Assembly (NCBI RefSeq): GCF_001509555.1
Contig: NZ_LMAS01000003.1
Span: 249,100 to 313,099, forward strand
DNA from: Bacillus sp. FJAT-29937
Lineage (GTDB): Bacteria > Bacillota > Bacilli > Bacillales > Cytobacillaceae
Reading direction: 5' to 3'
Length of the DNA: 64,000 nt
Under the pieces are notes generated by a model, which saw nothing but the letters and a program-made list of their open reading frames with translations, did no database searches and was not told the origin of the DNA. The first letter of the stretch is position 1; each line of letters opens with the position of its first letter. This document shows positions 1 through 11,126 of this stretch, in pieces. Both the position numbers and the translations under genes were made by a program.

Positions 1-1
1 A

Positions 2-814
2 ACTTTAAATCTGCCGAAAACAGAATCAGTCGCAACACAAGCCTTGGAACATTTAGTAAAGGATGGTCCAGTAACAGAAATGCTGCCAAATGGCTTTATG
101 TCTGTTCTGCCTGTTGATACGAAGTTATCTGTCGATATTAAGGATAAGGTGGCAACAGTCAACTTCTCTAAAGAATTTAAGGAATATCAGGCAGAGGATG
201 AATTGAAAATCCTTGAATCTGTCACATGGACTTTAACTCAATTTGATTCGATTGATAAAGTAAAGTTTAAATTAAATGGTCATGAGCTTAATGAAATGCC
301 TGTAAATGGCACTCCTATCGGGGAAACATATAGCAGATCAAAAGGTATTAATCTCGATACTGCAGATGTCCTTGATATTCGCAATACGAAGCCTGTTACT
401 GTTTACTACATTGGCGGAGAAGCAGACTCATACTATTATGTTCCGGTAACGAAGAGAGTGACGAATAATGAGGCTAACAATTTGCGAGCTGTTGTAAACG
501 AGTTAGTTAAAGGCCCTAGCATTGCCTCTAACCTTGAAAGCGACTTCTTAGCAGAAGTTAAGCTTTTGGATGATCCGAAAATTGAAAATGGAAAAGTGAC
601 TCTTAACTTTAATGAGTTTGTATACAGCAACTCTGAAGAGAAAATTGTTTCCAGGCATTTATTAGATGCCCTTGTTCTTTCATTAACTGAACAAAAAGGA
701 ATAGAAAGCGTTGCGATCACAGTTAACGGCAAGTCAGATTTTGTCAATGATGAGGGAGAAAAAATGACCGAGCCTGTTACACGTCCGCAAAAAGTAAACA
801 CAGGTAGTTTTTAA
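2..814 (+). CDS. gerM: Spore germination protein GerM, C-terminal part (5' end outside window)
   Basis: The frame is open from base 2, and the real start lies upstream of the window, so about 270 C-terminal residues are seen. The sequence contains two GerM-type repeats (roughly the first 120 and the last 130 visible residues); each has a conserved pattern of short beta strands and the second ends in a 'VTLNFN' core. GerM is a sporulation lipoprotein of the forespore/mother-cell envelope that contributes to engulfment and germination. The N-terminal lipobox is not in view. It is followed by a weak terminator-like hairpin and then rph, the B. subtilis order. The family assignment is firm; the exact role in this organism is inferred. 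Confidence 0.88.
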   Translation, partial: TLNLPKTESVATQALEHLVKDGPVTEMLPNGFMSVLPVDTKLSVDIKDKVATVNFSKEFKEYQAEDELKILESVTWTLTQFDSIDKVKFKLNGHELNEMPVNGTPIGETYSRSKGINLDTADVLDIRNTKPVTVYYIGGEADSYYYVPVTKRVTNNEANNLRAVVNELVKGPSIASNLESDFLAEVKLLDDPKIENGKVTLNFNEFVYSNSEEKIVSRHLLDALVLSLTEQKGIESVAITVNGKSDFVNDEGEKMTEPVTRPQKVNTGSF

Positions 815-849
815 AAAAAGTTTTTTGATATACTATATAATGACAATGA

Positions 850-878
850 AAGAGGAGGCGACATGCCCCCTCTTCTTT
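850..878 (+). terminator. Weak intrinsic terminator after gerM
   Basis: A 9-bp stem (850-858 with 866-874, one A/C mismatch) closes a 7-nt loop and is followed by a T-rich stretch. It separates gerM from rph, although read-through is plausible. Confidence 0.45.
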
Positions 879-913
879 ATTTGTTGTTTTGGAATAAGGG
901 AGGAATGTAACTT

Positions 914-1684
914 ATGCGTGCTGACGGAAGGGAACAACAGCAATTAAGACCTATACATATTGAAACAAATTATTTAAAGCATCCTGAAGGATCCGTGTTA
1001 ATAAGCGTTGGGGATACAAAAGTTATTTGTACTGCAAGTATAGATGAGCGGGTTCCGCATTTTATGAGGGGAGAAGGAAAAGGGTGGATTACAGCTGAAT
1101 ATTCCATGCTTCCCAGAGCAACCGAACAACGGAATATTCGTGAAGCAGCGAAAGGGAAAATCTCTGGACGAACAATGGAAATTCAGAGATTAATTGGACG
1201 TGCTCTTCGGGCAGTTGTTGATCTGGAGGCAATCGGAGAGAGAACAATTTGGCTGGATTGTGATGTGATCCAAGCGGATGGAGGCACGCGAACTGCCTCC
1301 ATAACAGGCGCATTCGTTGCCATGGCTTTGGCTTTAGATAAAATTGCAAAAAGTAAAAAACTGGCAAAATACCCAATCAAAGACTTTCTAGCAGCAACAA
1401 GTGTAGGAATATTAGAAAATAAACAAGTTGTCGTAGATTTAAATTATATAGAAGACTCGAAAGCTCTCGTTGATATGAATGTGGTTATGATCGGCAATGG
1501 GGAATTCGTTGAGCTGCAAGGAACAGGGGAAGAAGCCACCTTTTCATATAGCGAGCTCCAGGAGCTATTAAAAGCAGCCCAGAACGGAATGGCCTCCCTT
1601 TTTGAGATGCAGCAAGAAGCGCTTGGTGAAGCCATTACAAGTAAAATTAATGCAAGAAAAGAAAGTTTAGAGGGGAAGGCTTAG
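914..1684 (+). CDS. rph: Ribonuclease PH
   Basis: 256 residues, close to the usual length for this phosphorolytic 3'-5' exoribonuclease, which trims tRNA 3' ends and releases nucleoside diphosphates. The N-terminus (MRADGR) and the internal RGEGKGW, RATEQR and [12 protein letters not shown] motifs are typical of the RNase PH fold, with the phosphate-binding Arg and catalytic Asp region near residues 80-120. The ATG at 914 has a GGGAGG ribosome site about 7 bases upstream. It is followed one base later by the purine NTP pyrophosphatase, so the two are probably co-transcribed. Confidence 0.97.
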   Translation: MRADGREQQQLRPIHIETNYLKHPEGSVLISVGDTKVICTASIDERVPHFMRGEGKGWITAEYSMLPRATEQRNIREAAKGKISGRTMEIQRLIGRALRAVVDLEAIGERTIWLDCDVIQADGGTRTASITGAFVAMALALDKIAKSKKLAKYPIKDFLAATSVGILENKQVVVDLNYIEDSKALVDMNVVMIGNGEFVELQGTGEEATFSYSELQELLKAAQNGMASLFEMQQEALGEAITSKINARKESLEGKA

Positions 1685-1685
1685 A

Positions 1686-2297
1686 ATGCAAGAAGTGATT
1701 ATTGCTACAAAAAATGCAGGAAAAGCAAAAGAGTTTGAGCGCATGTTCATGCCGCTCGGCTATAAAGTTAAAACGTTAATAGACTTTCCAGAGATAGAAG
1801 ACATTGAAGAGACAGGGAGTACCTTTGAAGAGAACGCGATTTTAAAAGCAGAAAGTGTCTCAAAGGCACTAAATAAAATCGTGATCGCGGATGATTCCGG
1901 GCTTTCTGTCGATGCGCTTAATGGCCGGCCAGGTATTTACTCAGCTCGATATGCCGGGGAAGAAAAAAGCGATGAAGCCAATATGGCAAAAGTGCTGGAT
2001 GAATTAAAGGATATACCTGATAATGATCGACAAGCGAGGTTTTACTGTGCATTGGCTGTAGCCGTACCAGGTGTTGAAACATTCACTGTTTCCGGAACAT
2101 GTGAGGGCTTGATTTTACGTGAAAAGAGGGGCTTGTATGGTTTCGGTTATGACCCCATCTTCTTTGTAGTGGACAAGGGTAAAGCCATGGCAGAATTAAA
2201 GCCAGAAGAAAAGGCGGAAATTAGCCATAGGGCACAGGCCTTAAGAAAATTAGAAAGCAAGCTGCCTACCCTCCTCCCGAAGGCAGAAAACTCATGA
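1686..2297 (+). CDS. rdgB: XTP/dITP non-canonical purine NTP pyrophosphatase (RdgB/HAM1 family)
   Basis: 203 residues. This enzyme hydrolyses dITP, ITP and XTP to the monophosphates and so keeps deaminated purines out of nucleic acids. Family marks are visible: the N-terminal '[13 protein letters not shown]' substrate loop, '[11 protein letters not shown]' with the catalytic Asp, '[12 protein letters not shown]', and the C-terminal 'GFGYDPIF' and 'SHRAQAL' blocks. It begins one base after the rph stop and overlaps the next gene by four bases, which marks it as the middle gene of a tight operon. The B. subtilis equivalent is ysnA. Confidence 0.96.
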   Translation: MQEVIIATKNAGKAKEFERMFMPLGYKVKTLIDFPEIEDIEETGSTFEENAILKAESVSKALNKIVIADDSGLSVDALNGRPGIYSARYAGEEKSDEANMAKVLDELKDIPDNDRQARFYCALAVAVPGVETFTVSGTCEGLILREKRGLYGFGYDPIFFVVDKGKAMAELKPEEKAEISHRAQALRKLESKLPTLLPKAENS

Positions 2298-2803
2298 GAT
2301 TGTTGATTGTCAGTGATAGTCATGGCTTGACAGATGAATTAACGGAAATAAAAGAGCATTCTATGGAAATTGATAAACTGATACATTGCGGGGATTCAGA
2401 ATTAGAATCAGATCATCCTAGCTTAGAGGGCTATACTGTTGTACGCGGAAATTGTGATTTTGATAAAGCTTTCCCAGAGGAACATGTTGAGGTAATAGGC
2501 GGCCATAAGGTTTTCATTACACATGGCCATCGCTATGCTGTAAAATCAACCTTATTAAATCTGAGCCTGCGTGCGAAGGAAGTCGGTGCCAAGATTGTTT
2601 GTTTTGGTCACTCCCACTATTTAGGAGCAGAAATGATTGATGATATTCTTTATATCAATCCAGGGAGCATTCGGCAGCCAAGAGGACGAAAAGAGAAAAC
2701 ATATGTTATAATGGACATTGAAAAAGATGAAATAAACTTAAGTGTTTATGATCTAAGGCTTGGCGAAATAAATGGATTTTCACAAAAGTTTTTACTAACG
2801 TAA
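2294..2803 (+). CDS. ysnB: YfcE/MJ0936-type metallophosphoesterase
   Basis: 169 residues of the small calcineurin-like phosphodiesterase family. Metal-ligand motifs appear in order: 'SDSHG' (residues 7-11), 'HCGDSE' (about 32-37), 'VRGNCD' (about 51-56), 'THGHRY' (about 76-81) and 'GHSH' (about 103-106). The ATG overlaps the preceding stop (ATGA). The natural substrate of this family is unsettled, so only phosphodiesterase activity is inferred. It matches ysnB by position and sequence type. Confidence 0.9.
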   Translation: MRLLIVSDSHGLTDELTEIKEHSMEIDKLIHCGDSELESDHPSLEGYTVVRGNCDFDKAFPEEHVEVIGGHKVFITHGHRYAVKSTLLNLSLRAKEVGAKIVCFGHSHYLGAEMIDDILYINPGSIRQPRGRKEKTYVIMDIEKDEINLSVYDLRLGEINGFSQKFLLT

Positions 2804-2827
2804 GATGCTACGAAGCATATATTATTC

Positions 2828-2850
2828 AGGGGGAAGATCATCTCCCCCCT
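2828..2850. terminator. GC-rich hairpin after ysnB
   Basis: AGGGGG (2828-2833) pairs with CCCCCT (2845-2850), and the stem continues after one mismatch to a 3-nt loop. No T-run follows on the plus strand, so it may act as an mRNA 3' barrier rather than as a strong intrinsic terminator. Confidence 0.5.
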
Positions 2851-2875
2851 AAATAAAAAATATTTACTTTTTATG

Positions 2876-2904
2876 TTGACATTTCATTGTTAGCCTACTA
2901 TAAT
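2876..2904 (+). promoter_or_regulatory. Consensus sigma-A promoter of tRNA-Arg
   Basis: A perfect -35 TTGACA (2876-2881) and a perfect -10 TATAAT (2899-2904) are separated by exactly 17 bases. The tRNA begins about 30 bases downstream. A full-consensus promoter is typical of stable RNA genes. Confidence 0.93.
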
Positions 2905-2933
2905 AAAACTTGTCGTTGAAATTAATTAATTAT

Positions 2934-3010
2934 GTCCCAGTAGCTCAGCTGGATAGAGCATACGCCTTCTAAGCGTACGGTCGGGAGTTCGAATCTCTCC
3001 TGGGACGCCA
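2934..3010 (+). tRNA. tRNA-Arg (anticodon TCT/UCU), with encoded CCA
   Basis: A complete cloverleaf is visible. The acceptor stem is 2934-2940 with 3000-3006, the anticodon stem TACGC/GCGTA (2961-2965 with 2973-2977), and the 7-base loop holds anticodon TCT at 2968-2970. The T-arm carries the TTCGAAT core. The 3' CCA (3008-3010) is genome-encoded. It reads AGA/AGG arginine codons. It is a solitary tRNA with its own promoter and terminator. Confidence 0.97.
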
Positions 3011-3039
3011 TCTAAATACTACATACACCATAATTTTAT

Positions 3040-3108
3040 AACCTTTTATATCGTAAGAAATTACAGCCATTATTGACTTGGACTTTCTACGATATAGAAG
3101 GTTTTTTT
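3040..3108 (+). terminator. Intrinsic terminator of tRNA-Arg
   Basis: A 16-bp stem (3040-3055 with 3088-3103, one T.G pair) encloses a 32-nt loop and is followed by a seven-T run (3102-3108). Confidence 0.85.
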
Positions 3109-3121
3109 ATATGACAAAAAT

Positions 3122-3152
3122 AGGCAAACACAATGAATGTGCCTGCCTTTTT
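3122..3152 (-). terminator. Possible terminator for the minus-strand unit
   Basis: AGGCA (3122-3126) pairs with TGCCT (3144-3148), with an inner CAC/GTG pairing. Read on the minus strand the hairpin is followed by ATTTTTG. It would end transcripts coming from the minus-strand peptide and DUF3231 region. The stem is short and interrupted, so this is tentative. Confidence 0.35.
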
Positions 3153-3195
3153 CATGCAATGTGGAAATTGTCGATACTTAAAATTGACTCAATGC

Positions 3196-3318
3196 TTATG
3201 CTAAAGTTGGCATTCTTAATGAAGACTTTAACTTTATTTCCATCCTATGAATAAAGAAGGAAGCTCTAACAGCCAGTTCAATTAATAATGTCAATAAGCT
3301 AAGTAGAGTTTTCAACAT
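3196..3318 (-). CDS. Putative 40-residue hydrophobic peptide
   Basis: On the minus strand an ATG at 3318 opens a 40-codon frame ending in TAA at 3196. A GGAGGG ribosome site lies 4-5 bases upstream. The peptide has a Leu-rich N-terminal half (MLKTLLSLLTLLIEL) that could span or bind a membrane, and a basic C-terminal half. A 16-bp palindrome lies about 25 bases upstream and a minus-strand hairpin about 45 bases downstream. I recognise no family. Chance ORFs of this length are common, so this is a candidate only. Confidence 0.28.
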   Translation of the reverse strand: MLKTLLSLLTLLIELAVRASFFIHRMEIKLKSSLRMPTLA

Positions 3319-3342
3319 GTATCCCTCCACATTGAATTTTTA

Positions 3343-3358
3343 GTGTTATAAATAACAC
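3343..3358. promoter_or_regulatory. 16-bp perfect palindrome, operator-like
   Basis: GTGTTAT-AA-ATAACAC is a perfect 7-bp inverted repeat with a 2-base centre. It lies between the remnant DUF3231 gene and the start of the putative small peptide, where a minus-strand promoter would be. No known operator consensus was recognised. Confidence 0.35.
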
Positions 3359-3393
3359 AGTCTTATTTTCCGATTGATCACCCAATTTTATTC

Positions 3394-3998
3394 TTATCGG
3401 TTTATTAATTTGCTTCGGTCTTCAACTTGAGGAGGCTCTTCATACCAACCGTTTTTAAACATAATTTCAAGCCCATCTTGCCCATAAAAATATACATCTT
3501 TGGCGAGTATTGCTGTTTTTAAGGATATATCATTTCTTAATGTAAAAAACGTTCCGAAACTGCTCCCCACAATACTAAACCCATTTAGAAGGTTGATGCA
3601 AAACATCATAAGTTTATCAGAAAATGGCGCAACAGTTGAGTTTGTCACTGTACTTCACGCCTATTCATATTAATTGAGTACATTCCCAAACTAACTTGTT
3701 TTAAGACGCGGATAAACATAATGTCAAAGCCTTTCTCGAACAAGTTTGGTGCATCTAAATTAACATCTTCTTTTGTGAATCCAATAGGAATAACTGCTCC
3801 TTCACTTTCAAAAACCGATTTCATCAATTCGACATAATAATCGAGCTCCTGCCACAGCATGCCCATTATGTTCTTAGACTCTTGGTCATCCGCCTTTTCA
3901 AGGAAGTATTCTAACATTCTTAAAATCATTGTCTTTTCTTGATATGTAACCCAAAGCGTGCCGAGCTCTGAGGAACTTATAGGGTTAATTTGCTTCAA
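3394..3998 (-). pseudogene. Remnant of a DUF3231 gene (internal deletion plus frame break)
   Basis: Two minus-strand frames belong to one family. The first (3998 to 3645, TTG start with GGAGGAGG upstream, 117 residues) matches the N-terminal part of two-repeat DUF3231 proteins, with 'GTLWVTYQEKTMI' and 'GFTKEDVNLDAPNLF'. The second (3648 to 3394, 84 residues) matches the end of the second repeat, with 'NSTVAPFSDKLMMF' and 'NGWYEEPPQVEDR'. The middle, on the order of 100-130 residues of a protein usually near 330, is missing, and the pieces are joined out of frame at a GTGA overlap. DUF3231 function is unknown; the proteins are common in sporeformers. The family call rests on memory of its motifs. 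Confidence 0.72.
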
Positions 3999-4151
3999 AG
4001 GAATTCCTCCTCCATTATTCTCTAAGATAAATTATTTCCATATTAGTTAAAGCTATTCGATTATAAAAAGACCATAAATGAGTGAAAACAATATTCTTCT
4101 GTAAGATTAAAATGGATGAAATGATCCTCTGAGCCGACTTAAGGAAAATCC

Positions 4152-4187
4152 AACAAATTAAATTCAATTTATTGAATTTAATTTGTT
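4152..4187. other. 36-nt AT-rich perfect palindrome in the gene-free stretch 3999-4299
   Basis: Bases 4152-4168 are the exact reverse complement of 4171-4187, separated by TT. No T-run follows on either strand, so it does not look like a normal terminator. It lies about 110 bases upstream of the ilv promoter. Nothing else was recognised between 3999 and 4299. Confidence 0.6.
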
Positions 4188-4299
4188 CATAAAAAAGTTA
4201 AAAAATTTATTATGTGCAGGAACATTTGTAAATCAACGATGAAAGCGGATTCACATAATTGGAGTAATTAAAATTATCAAATAATTTGCAAATAGGGTG

Positions 4300-4328
4300 T
4301 TGACGGTTTAATAAAATCAGCGTAAGAT
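4300..4328 (+). promoter_or_regulatory. Sigma-A promoter of the ilv-leu operon
   Basis: TTGACG (4300-4305) and TAAGAT (4323-4328) are spaced by 17 bases. Transcription would start near 4335 and produce a leader of more than 400 nt containing the T-box. Confidence 0.65.
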
Positions 4329-4464
4329 AGTCCTCAATATAAGAAAATAAAAAGCTCAACAAAAGCTAAGCAAACACTTTAGTTGATAAATTAATTTCTT
4401 AAAACAGTTTTTTTTAACCTTAAAGTTCAATGGTTTAAAGCAGTGAAAAATCATAATGAGTTAA

Positions 4465-4757
4465 AGCGAAGAAGAGGATAAGTAGTTTTATGATATGGGA
4501 TTTCCAGAGAGCCGGCGGGTGCTGAAAGCCGGTAATTCCAACGTAAAGTGAACTCACCTCAGAGCACCAGCTTGAAAGATCTCTCTAGTAGAGTTGGTCG
4601 GGTGTTGCCCACCCGTTATCAAAACGAACAGGATTTTCTGTTCATAAGTGCACGCTTTTGCGTGAATTTAGGGTGGTACCGTGGAATAGGTTAATAAGCC
4701 TTTTCATCCCTTTACCTGCGATAAGTAGGTTTATGAGGGATGGAAGGGCTTTTTTTA
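4465..4757 (+). promoter_or_regulatory. T-box leader of the ilv-leu operon (predicted Leu specifier CTC)
   Basis: The T-box core AGGGTGGTACC at 4670-4680 precedes a terminator whose 15-bp stem pairs 4696-4710 with 4737-4751 and ends in a T-run (4750-4757). In Stem I, CTC at 4553-4555, followed by A and CC, sits where the specifier loop is expected, which fits a leucine-tRNA sensor. Uncharged tRNA-Leu would stabilise the antiterminator and allow expression of ilvBHC-leuABCD. A leucine T-box on this operon is also known in B. subtilis. Confidence 0.88.
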
Positions 4758-4796
4758 TTGAAATTATGTAAGGAACAAAGAGGAGGTTTTATTAGA

Positions 4797-6518
4797 ATGT
4801 TGCAGGAAGCTGCCTATACAGAATCAAGTCCGAAGACTACAACTGTCACGGGTGCAGATCTGTTATTAGAAGCCTTGGAAAAGGAAAATGTAGAAGTAAT
4901 TTTTGGATATCCAGGAGGAGCAGTCCTACCGATTTATGACAAAATATATCATTCAAAAATCCTCCATGTATTGCCGAGACATGAACAGGGCGGAATTCAT
5001 GCGGCTGAAGGCTACGCAAGAATTTCAGGTAAACCGGGGGTGGTAATTGCCACTTCAGGACCAGGAGCGACAAATATTGTGACAGGATTAACAGATGCCA
5101 TGATGGACTCCTTGCCTCTCGTCGTATTTACAGGTCAGGTAGCAACAAGTGTCATCGGTTCAGATGCGTTCCAGGAAGCGGATATTCTGGGAATAACAAC
5201 ACCAATAACAAAGCATAACTATCAAATTCGAAATATTGAGGATATTCCAAGGATCGTGAAGGAGGCATTCTATATTGCTTCTAGCGGAAGACCTGGTCCA
5301 GTGCTAATAGATGTTCCAAAAGATATTGCAGCTTCTGTTTCAAATCGTCCGGAAGAGCAAGAAATTAATTTACCTGGGTATCAGCCAACATTACAGCCTA
5401 ACTATTTACAAATTCGTAAATTAACTGAAGCTGTAAGCAGTGCAATGAAACCAGTCATACTAGCGGGTGCCGGAGTGCTTCATGCTAAAGCTTCACAAGA
5501 GTTAAAGGAATATGCCGAACAGCAGCAGATTCCTGTTATCCATACATTGCTTGGCTTAGGCGGTTTCCCAGCTGATAATAAGCTTTTCGTAGGGCTTGCA
5601 GGGATGCATGGCTGCTATGCGGCAAATATGGGACTAAGCGAATGTGATTTACTTATCAATATCGGAGCACGCTTCGATGATAGATTAACGGGTAATTTAC
5701 AGCACTTTGCACCAAAAGCAACAGTAGCTCACATCGATATCGATCCAGCTGAAATTGGCAAAAACGTGCCGACAGCGATTCCGATTGTAGCTGATGCAAA
5801 GGAAGCTTTAAAGCAATTGGTTCAGCAAAATGGAAAGCCGCCAGTCAATGCGGAGTGGCGTGAGCAGATCCAAAAGTGGAATGAGGAATACCCGTATTAT
5901 TACGGAGTGTCTACTGAAGACAATTTAAAGCCTCAGAAAACGATGGAGATGCTATTCGAGAAAACAGCCGGGAATGCAATTGTTGTTACTGACGTTGGTC
6001 AGCATCAAATGTGGGCAGCGCAGTATTACCGCTTTAATCAAGCAGACAGATGGGTAACTTCAGGGGGATTAGGAACAATGGGATTCGGTCTTCCAGCAAG
6101 TATCGGTGCCCAATTCGCTGATCCTGACGCATGTGTTGTTGCTGTTCTAGGAGATGCTGGTTTCCAAATGTCTACACAAGAGCTTGCTGTCATAAGAGAA
6201 TTCAATCTTCCAATCAAGATTTGTATTTTTAATAACCACTCTTTAGGAATGGTACGACAATGGCAGGAAATCTTCTATGAATCGCGTTTTTCTCATAGTA
6301 AAATCTCAGTTCAGCCTTCCTTCGTGAAACTAGCTGAAGCATACGATATTAAAGGGTATGTGATTAGATCAGAGGAAGAAGCAGAGAAGATTTTAAACGA
6401 GGTATTGAATGATCGTGAACCAGTTCTGCTAGATTTCAGAATTGATCCAAATGAAAATGTATATCCAATGATCGCACCAGGAAAAGGATTGCATGAAATG
6501 GTAGGTGCTAAGCCTTGA
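4797..6518 (+). CDS. ilvB: Acetolactate synthase large (catalytic) subunit
   Basis: 573 residues from the ATG at 4797, which has AGGAGG at 4781-4786. A longer in-frame start at 4740 lies inside the terminator stem and is rejected. The enzyme condenses two pyruvates, or pyruvate with 2-ketobutyrate, at the first common step to valine, leucine and isoleucine, using ThDP, FAD and Mg. Visible marks are '[10 protein letters not shown]' with 'RHEQGG' (ThDP-activating Glu region), the central FAD-binding domain, and C-terminal 'GDAGFQMS...NNHSLGM' (ThDP/Mg motif). It overlaps ilvH by four bases. Confidence 0.97.
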   Translation: MLQEAAYTESSPKTTTVTGADLLLEALEKENVEVIFGYPGGAVLPIYDKIYHSKILHVLPRHEQGGIHAAEGYARISGKPGVVIATSGPGATNIVTGLTDAMMDSLPLVVFTGQVATSVIGSDAFQEADILGITTPITKHNYQIRNIEDIPRIVKEAFYIASSGRPGPVLIDVPKDIAASVSNRPEEQEINLPGYQPTLQPNYLQIRKLTEAVSSAMKPVILAGAGVLHAKASQELKEYAEQQQIPVIHTLLGLGGFPADNKLFVGLAGMHGCYAANMGLSECDLLINIGARFDDRLTGNLQHFAPKATVAHIDIDPAEIGKNVPTAIPIVADAKEALKQLVQQNGKPPVNAEWREQIQKWNEEYPYYYGVSTEDNLKPQKTMEMLFEKTAGNAIVVTDVGQHQMWAAQYYRFNQADRWVTSGGLGTMGFGLPASIGAQFADPDACVVAVLGDAGFQMSTQELAVIREFNLPIKICIFNNHSLGMVRQWQEIFYESRFSHSKISVQPSFVKLAEAYDIKGYVIRSEEEAEKILNEVLNDREPVLLDFRIDPNENVYPMIAPGKGLHEMVGAKP

Positions 6519-7033
6519 AAAGAACAATAAGTATGACAGTTTTAAACCGTCCAGGCGTACTTAATAGAATCACTAATTTATTTTCCAAGCGAAACTTTAA
6601 TATTGAAAGCATCTCAGTCGGACTGACAGAGCATGAAGGCGTTTCTCGAATCACATGCGTTGTCCATGTTGAGAGCGATCGTGAGGCTGAACAGATCACG
6701 AAGCAACTGAATAAGCAAATTGATGTATTAAAAGTTGTGGATATAAGTGATCAATCGATTGTCGCAAGGGAATTGGCCTTAGTAAAAGTTCCTGTAACTG
6801 CACAAACAAGAAGTGAAATTTATTCACTTATTGAGCCGTTTCGAGCAACTGTAATCGATGTGGGCAAGGACAGTCTAGTTATTCAAATAACAGGTGAATT
6901 CGAAAAGATTGAAGCTTTCATTGAGTTAATTAAGCCATATGGCATTAAAGAATTGGCAAGAACCGGAACAACAGCCTTCCCTAGAGGGACACAAAGAACA
7001 GCAAAAGATTTAAAGAACATATCAATTGTTTAA
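6515..7033 (+). CDS. ilvH: Acetolactate synthase small (regulatory) subunit
   Basis: 172 residues. A TTG start overlaps the ilvB stop (TTGA), implying translational coupling. The N-terminal ACT domain (about residues 3-75) contains '[11 protein letters not shown]' and 'NIESISVG', the valine-binding region that mediates feedback inhibition in the family. The C-terminal half is the subunit that activates IlvB. The length is normal. Confidence 0.95.
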   Translation: MKRTISMTVLNRPGVLNRITNLFSKRNFNIESISVGLTEHEGVSRITCVVHVESDREAEQITKQLNKQIDVLKVVDISDQSIVARELALVKVPVTAQTRSEIYSLIEPFRATVIDVGKDSLVIQITGEFEKIEAFIELIKPYGIKELARTGTTAFPRGTQRTAKDLKNISIV

Positions 7034-7092
7034 GAGTAATAGTTCAACACATTATAATAACTAAAAAATTCAAAATAAAAAATAAACTTTAG

Positions 7093-9664
<2,572 letters not shown>

Positions 9665-9720
9665 ATTATAAGGTTTATATCAACTAGAAAATCACATAAT
9701 TACTAAACGGAGGGATAAAA

Positions 9721-10833
9721 ATGGAAAAGCGTATCGCTGTACTACCAGGAGATGGAATCGGCAAAGAGGTGGTAAAAGGAGCAATAGAAGTTTTACAGGC
9801 TGTTGGAGAGCGTTTCGGTCACCAGTTTCATTTTGAATATGGAGTAATTGGTGGGGAAGCAATTGATACGGTTGGAACACCGCTGCCCGATGAGACAGTT
9901 GACCTATGCAAACAAAGCGATGCGGTTTTACTAGGGGCAGTTGGCGGTCCTAAATGGGAGAGCCAGCCGCCTCACCTCCGGCCTGAACGCGGTTTATTGA
10001 AAATTCGAAAAGATTTAAATTTATATGCCAATTTAAGACCAACCACCTATTATCAAAGTCTTGCAGATTCTTCCTCTCTTAAAAAGGAAGTGATTGAAGG
10101 CGTAGATATGCTGATGGTTAGGGAATTAACAGGCGGCTTATACTTTGGAAAGCCAAGTGAACGCACGACAAGAGATGGCGAAGCAGCTGTCGTAGATACA
10201 TTGTTTTATAAAAAGGAAGAAATGCAAAGAGTCATTAAGCTTGCATTTGAGCTTGCAAAAGCACGCAATGGGAAAGTAACCTCAGTCGATAAGGCTAATG
10301 TATTAGAATCGAGCCGAATGTGGAGAGAGGTAGCCGAAGACATATCAAAGGACTATCCTGAAGTTGTTCTCGAGCATATGTTAGTCGACAATGCGGCGAT
10401 GCAGCTGATTAGAAAGCCAACACAATTTGATGTCGTAGTTACTGAGAATTTGTTTGGAGACATCTTAAGTGATGAAGCCTCTGTTCTTACTGGATCATTA
10501 GGAATGCTGCCATCAGCAAGTTTATCAGCGGAAGGGCCATATCTATACGAACCAATCCATGGCTCAGCTCCCGATATCGCAGGGAAAGACCTTGCTAATC
10601 CACTAGCAACGATTCTTTCAGCCGCGATGATGCTAAGACTTTCATTTGGAATGAATGAGGAAGCAGAATCGATTGAACATGCAGTAAATCAAGTACTTGA
10701 AGCCGGATACCGTACAGGTGACATCATGTCGCCCGGAATGAAGCAAGTTTCAACTACTGAAATGATTGCAGAAGTTAAAGCAACATTGCTTGATAATGAA
10801 GCTATTTTGAACATCATGGGTGCTTATGCATAG
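9721..10833 (+). CDS. leuB: 3-isopropylmalate dehydrogenase
   Basis: 370 residues. It oxidatively decarboxylates 3-isopropylmalate with NAD. It starts at an ATG preceded by GGAGGG. Family motifs are 'GDGIGKEV' at the N-terminus, 'GAVGGPKW', 'LLKIRKDLNLYANLRP' (substrate arginines) and 'NLFGDILSDEAS' (metal-binding Asp). The stop TAG (10831-10833) coincides with the first bases of a structured repeat, so the last codons may have been affected by its insertion. Confidence 0.97.
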   Translation: MEKRIAVLPGDGIGKEVVKGAIEVLQAVGERFGHQFHFEYGVIGGEAIDTVGTPLPDETVDLCKQSDAVLLGAVGGPKWESQPPHLRPERGLLKIRKDLNLYANLRPTTYYQSLADSSSLKKEVIEGVDMLMVRELTGGLYFGKPSERTTRDGEAAVVDTLFYKKEEMQRVIKLAFELAKARNGKVTSVDKANVLESSRMWREVAEDISKDYPEVVLEHMLVDNAAMQLIRKPTQFDVVVTENLFGDILSDEASVLTGSLGMLPSASLSAEGPYLYEPIHGSAPDIAGKDLANPLATILSAAMMLRLSFGMNEEAESIEHAVNQVLEAGYRTGDIMSPGMKQVSTTEMIAEVKATLLDNEAILNIMGAYA

Positions 10834-11012
10834 AAAAGCGGAAGCGCCTTCGGAACAATTAAAGGACAATTGTTCCTGCGATGATTATTCGCAGAAGATT
10901 TCCTTTGTGCCCAGGGGCGACAAGCATAAGGCAAGCCGACAGGAAGGTTGTACTTTAACTTTTCTGACGGATTGACTTATGACCTCGAGCCCCTAGGCGC
11001 TGGAGCTAGACA
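10831..11012 (+). repeat. Multi-branched structured repeat, copy A (between leuB and leuC)
   Basis: The element starts with TAGAAAAGCGG, in which TAG is the leuB stop, and ends near GAGCTAGACA. Predicted helices are an outer stem 10843-10849 with 10995-11001, arm 1 10852-10860 with 10868-10876 (9 bp perfect), arm 2 10877-10881 with 10889-10893, and arm 3 10913-10918 with 10989-10994, which encloses CATAAG/CTTATG and a further hairpin. Copy B at 15725 shares the linkers with compensatory changes in the stems. It fills most of the leuB-leuC gap and is transcribed with leuB. Confidence 0.8.
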
Positions 11013-11056
11013 GATAGAAAAGCGGAAGCTCTTTTGAGTTACAGTTAGACAGATAA
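11013..11056 (+). repeat. Short deletion derivative of the same repeat
   Basis: Directly abutting copy A is a second ATAGAAAAGCGGAAG start followed after about 15 bases by a TTAGACAGAT end. It looks like a repeat copy whose centre is deleted. Confidence 0.55.
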
Positions 11057-11067
11057 AAAAAGTATAG

Positions 11068-11096
11068 ACACGGCCAGAAATGGTCGTGTTTCTTTT
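11068..11096 (+). terminator. Intrinsic terminator between leuB and leuC
   Basis: A 9-bp stem ACACGGCCA/TGGTCGTGT (11068-11076 with 11081-11089, one G.T pair) with a GAAA tetraloop is followed by TTCTTTT. It should lower expression of leuCD relative to ilvBHC-leuAB. Confidence 0.75.
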
Positions 11097-11126
11097 AAAA
11101 ATAACACATTGAAGGGGGAGGAAAAA

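Noticed and set aside
3394-4200. Mobile element as the cause of the DUF3231 damage
   Set aside because: No transposase, terminal inverted repeats or target duplication were seen; a simple deletion explains it.
4740-4796. N-terminal extension of IlvB starting at 4740
   Set aside because: This start lies in the T-box terminator stem, has no ribosome site, and the ATG at 4797 has AGGAGG at proper spacing.
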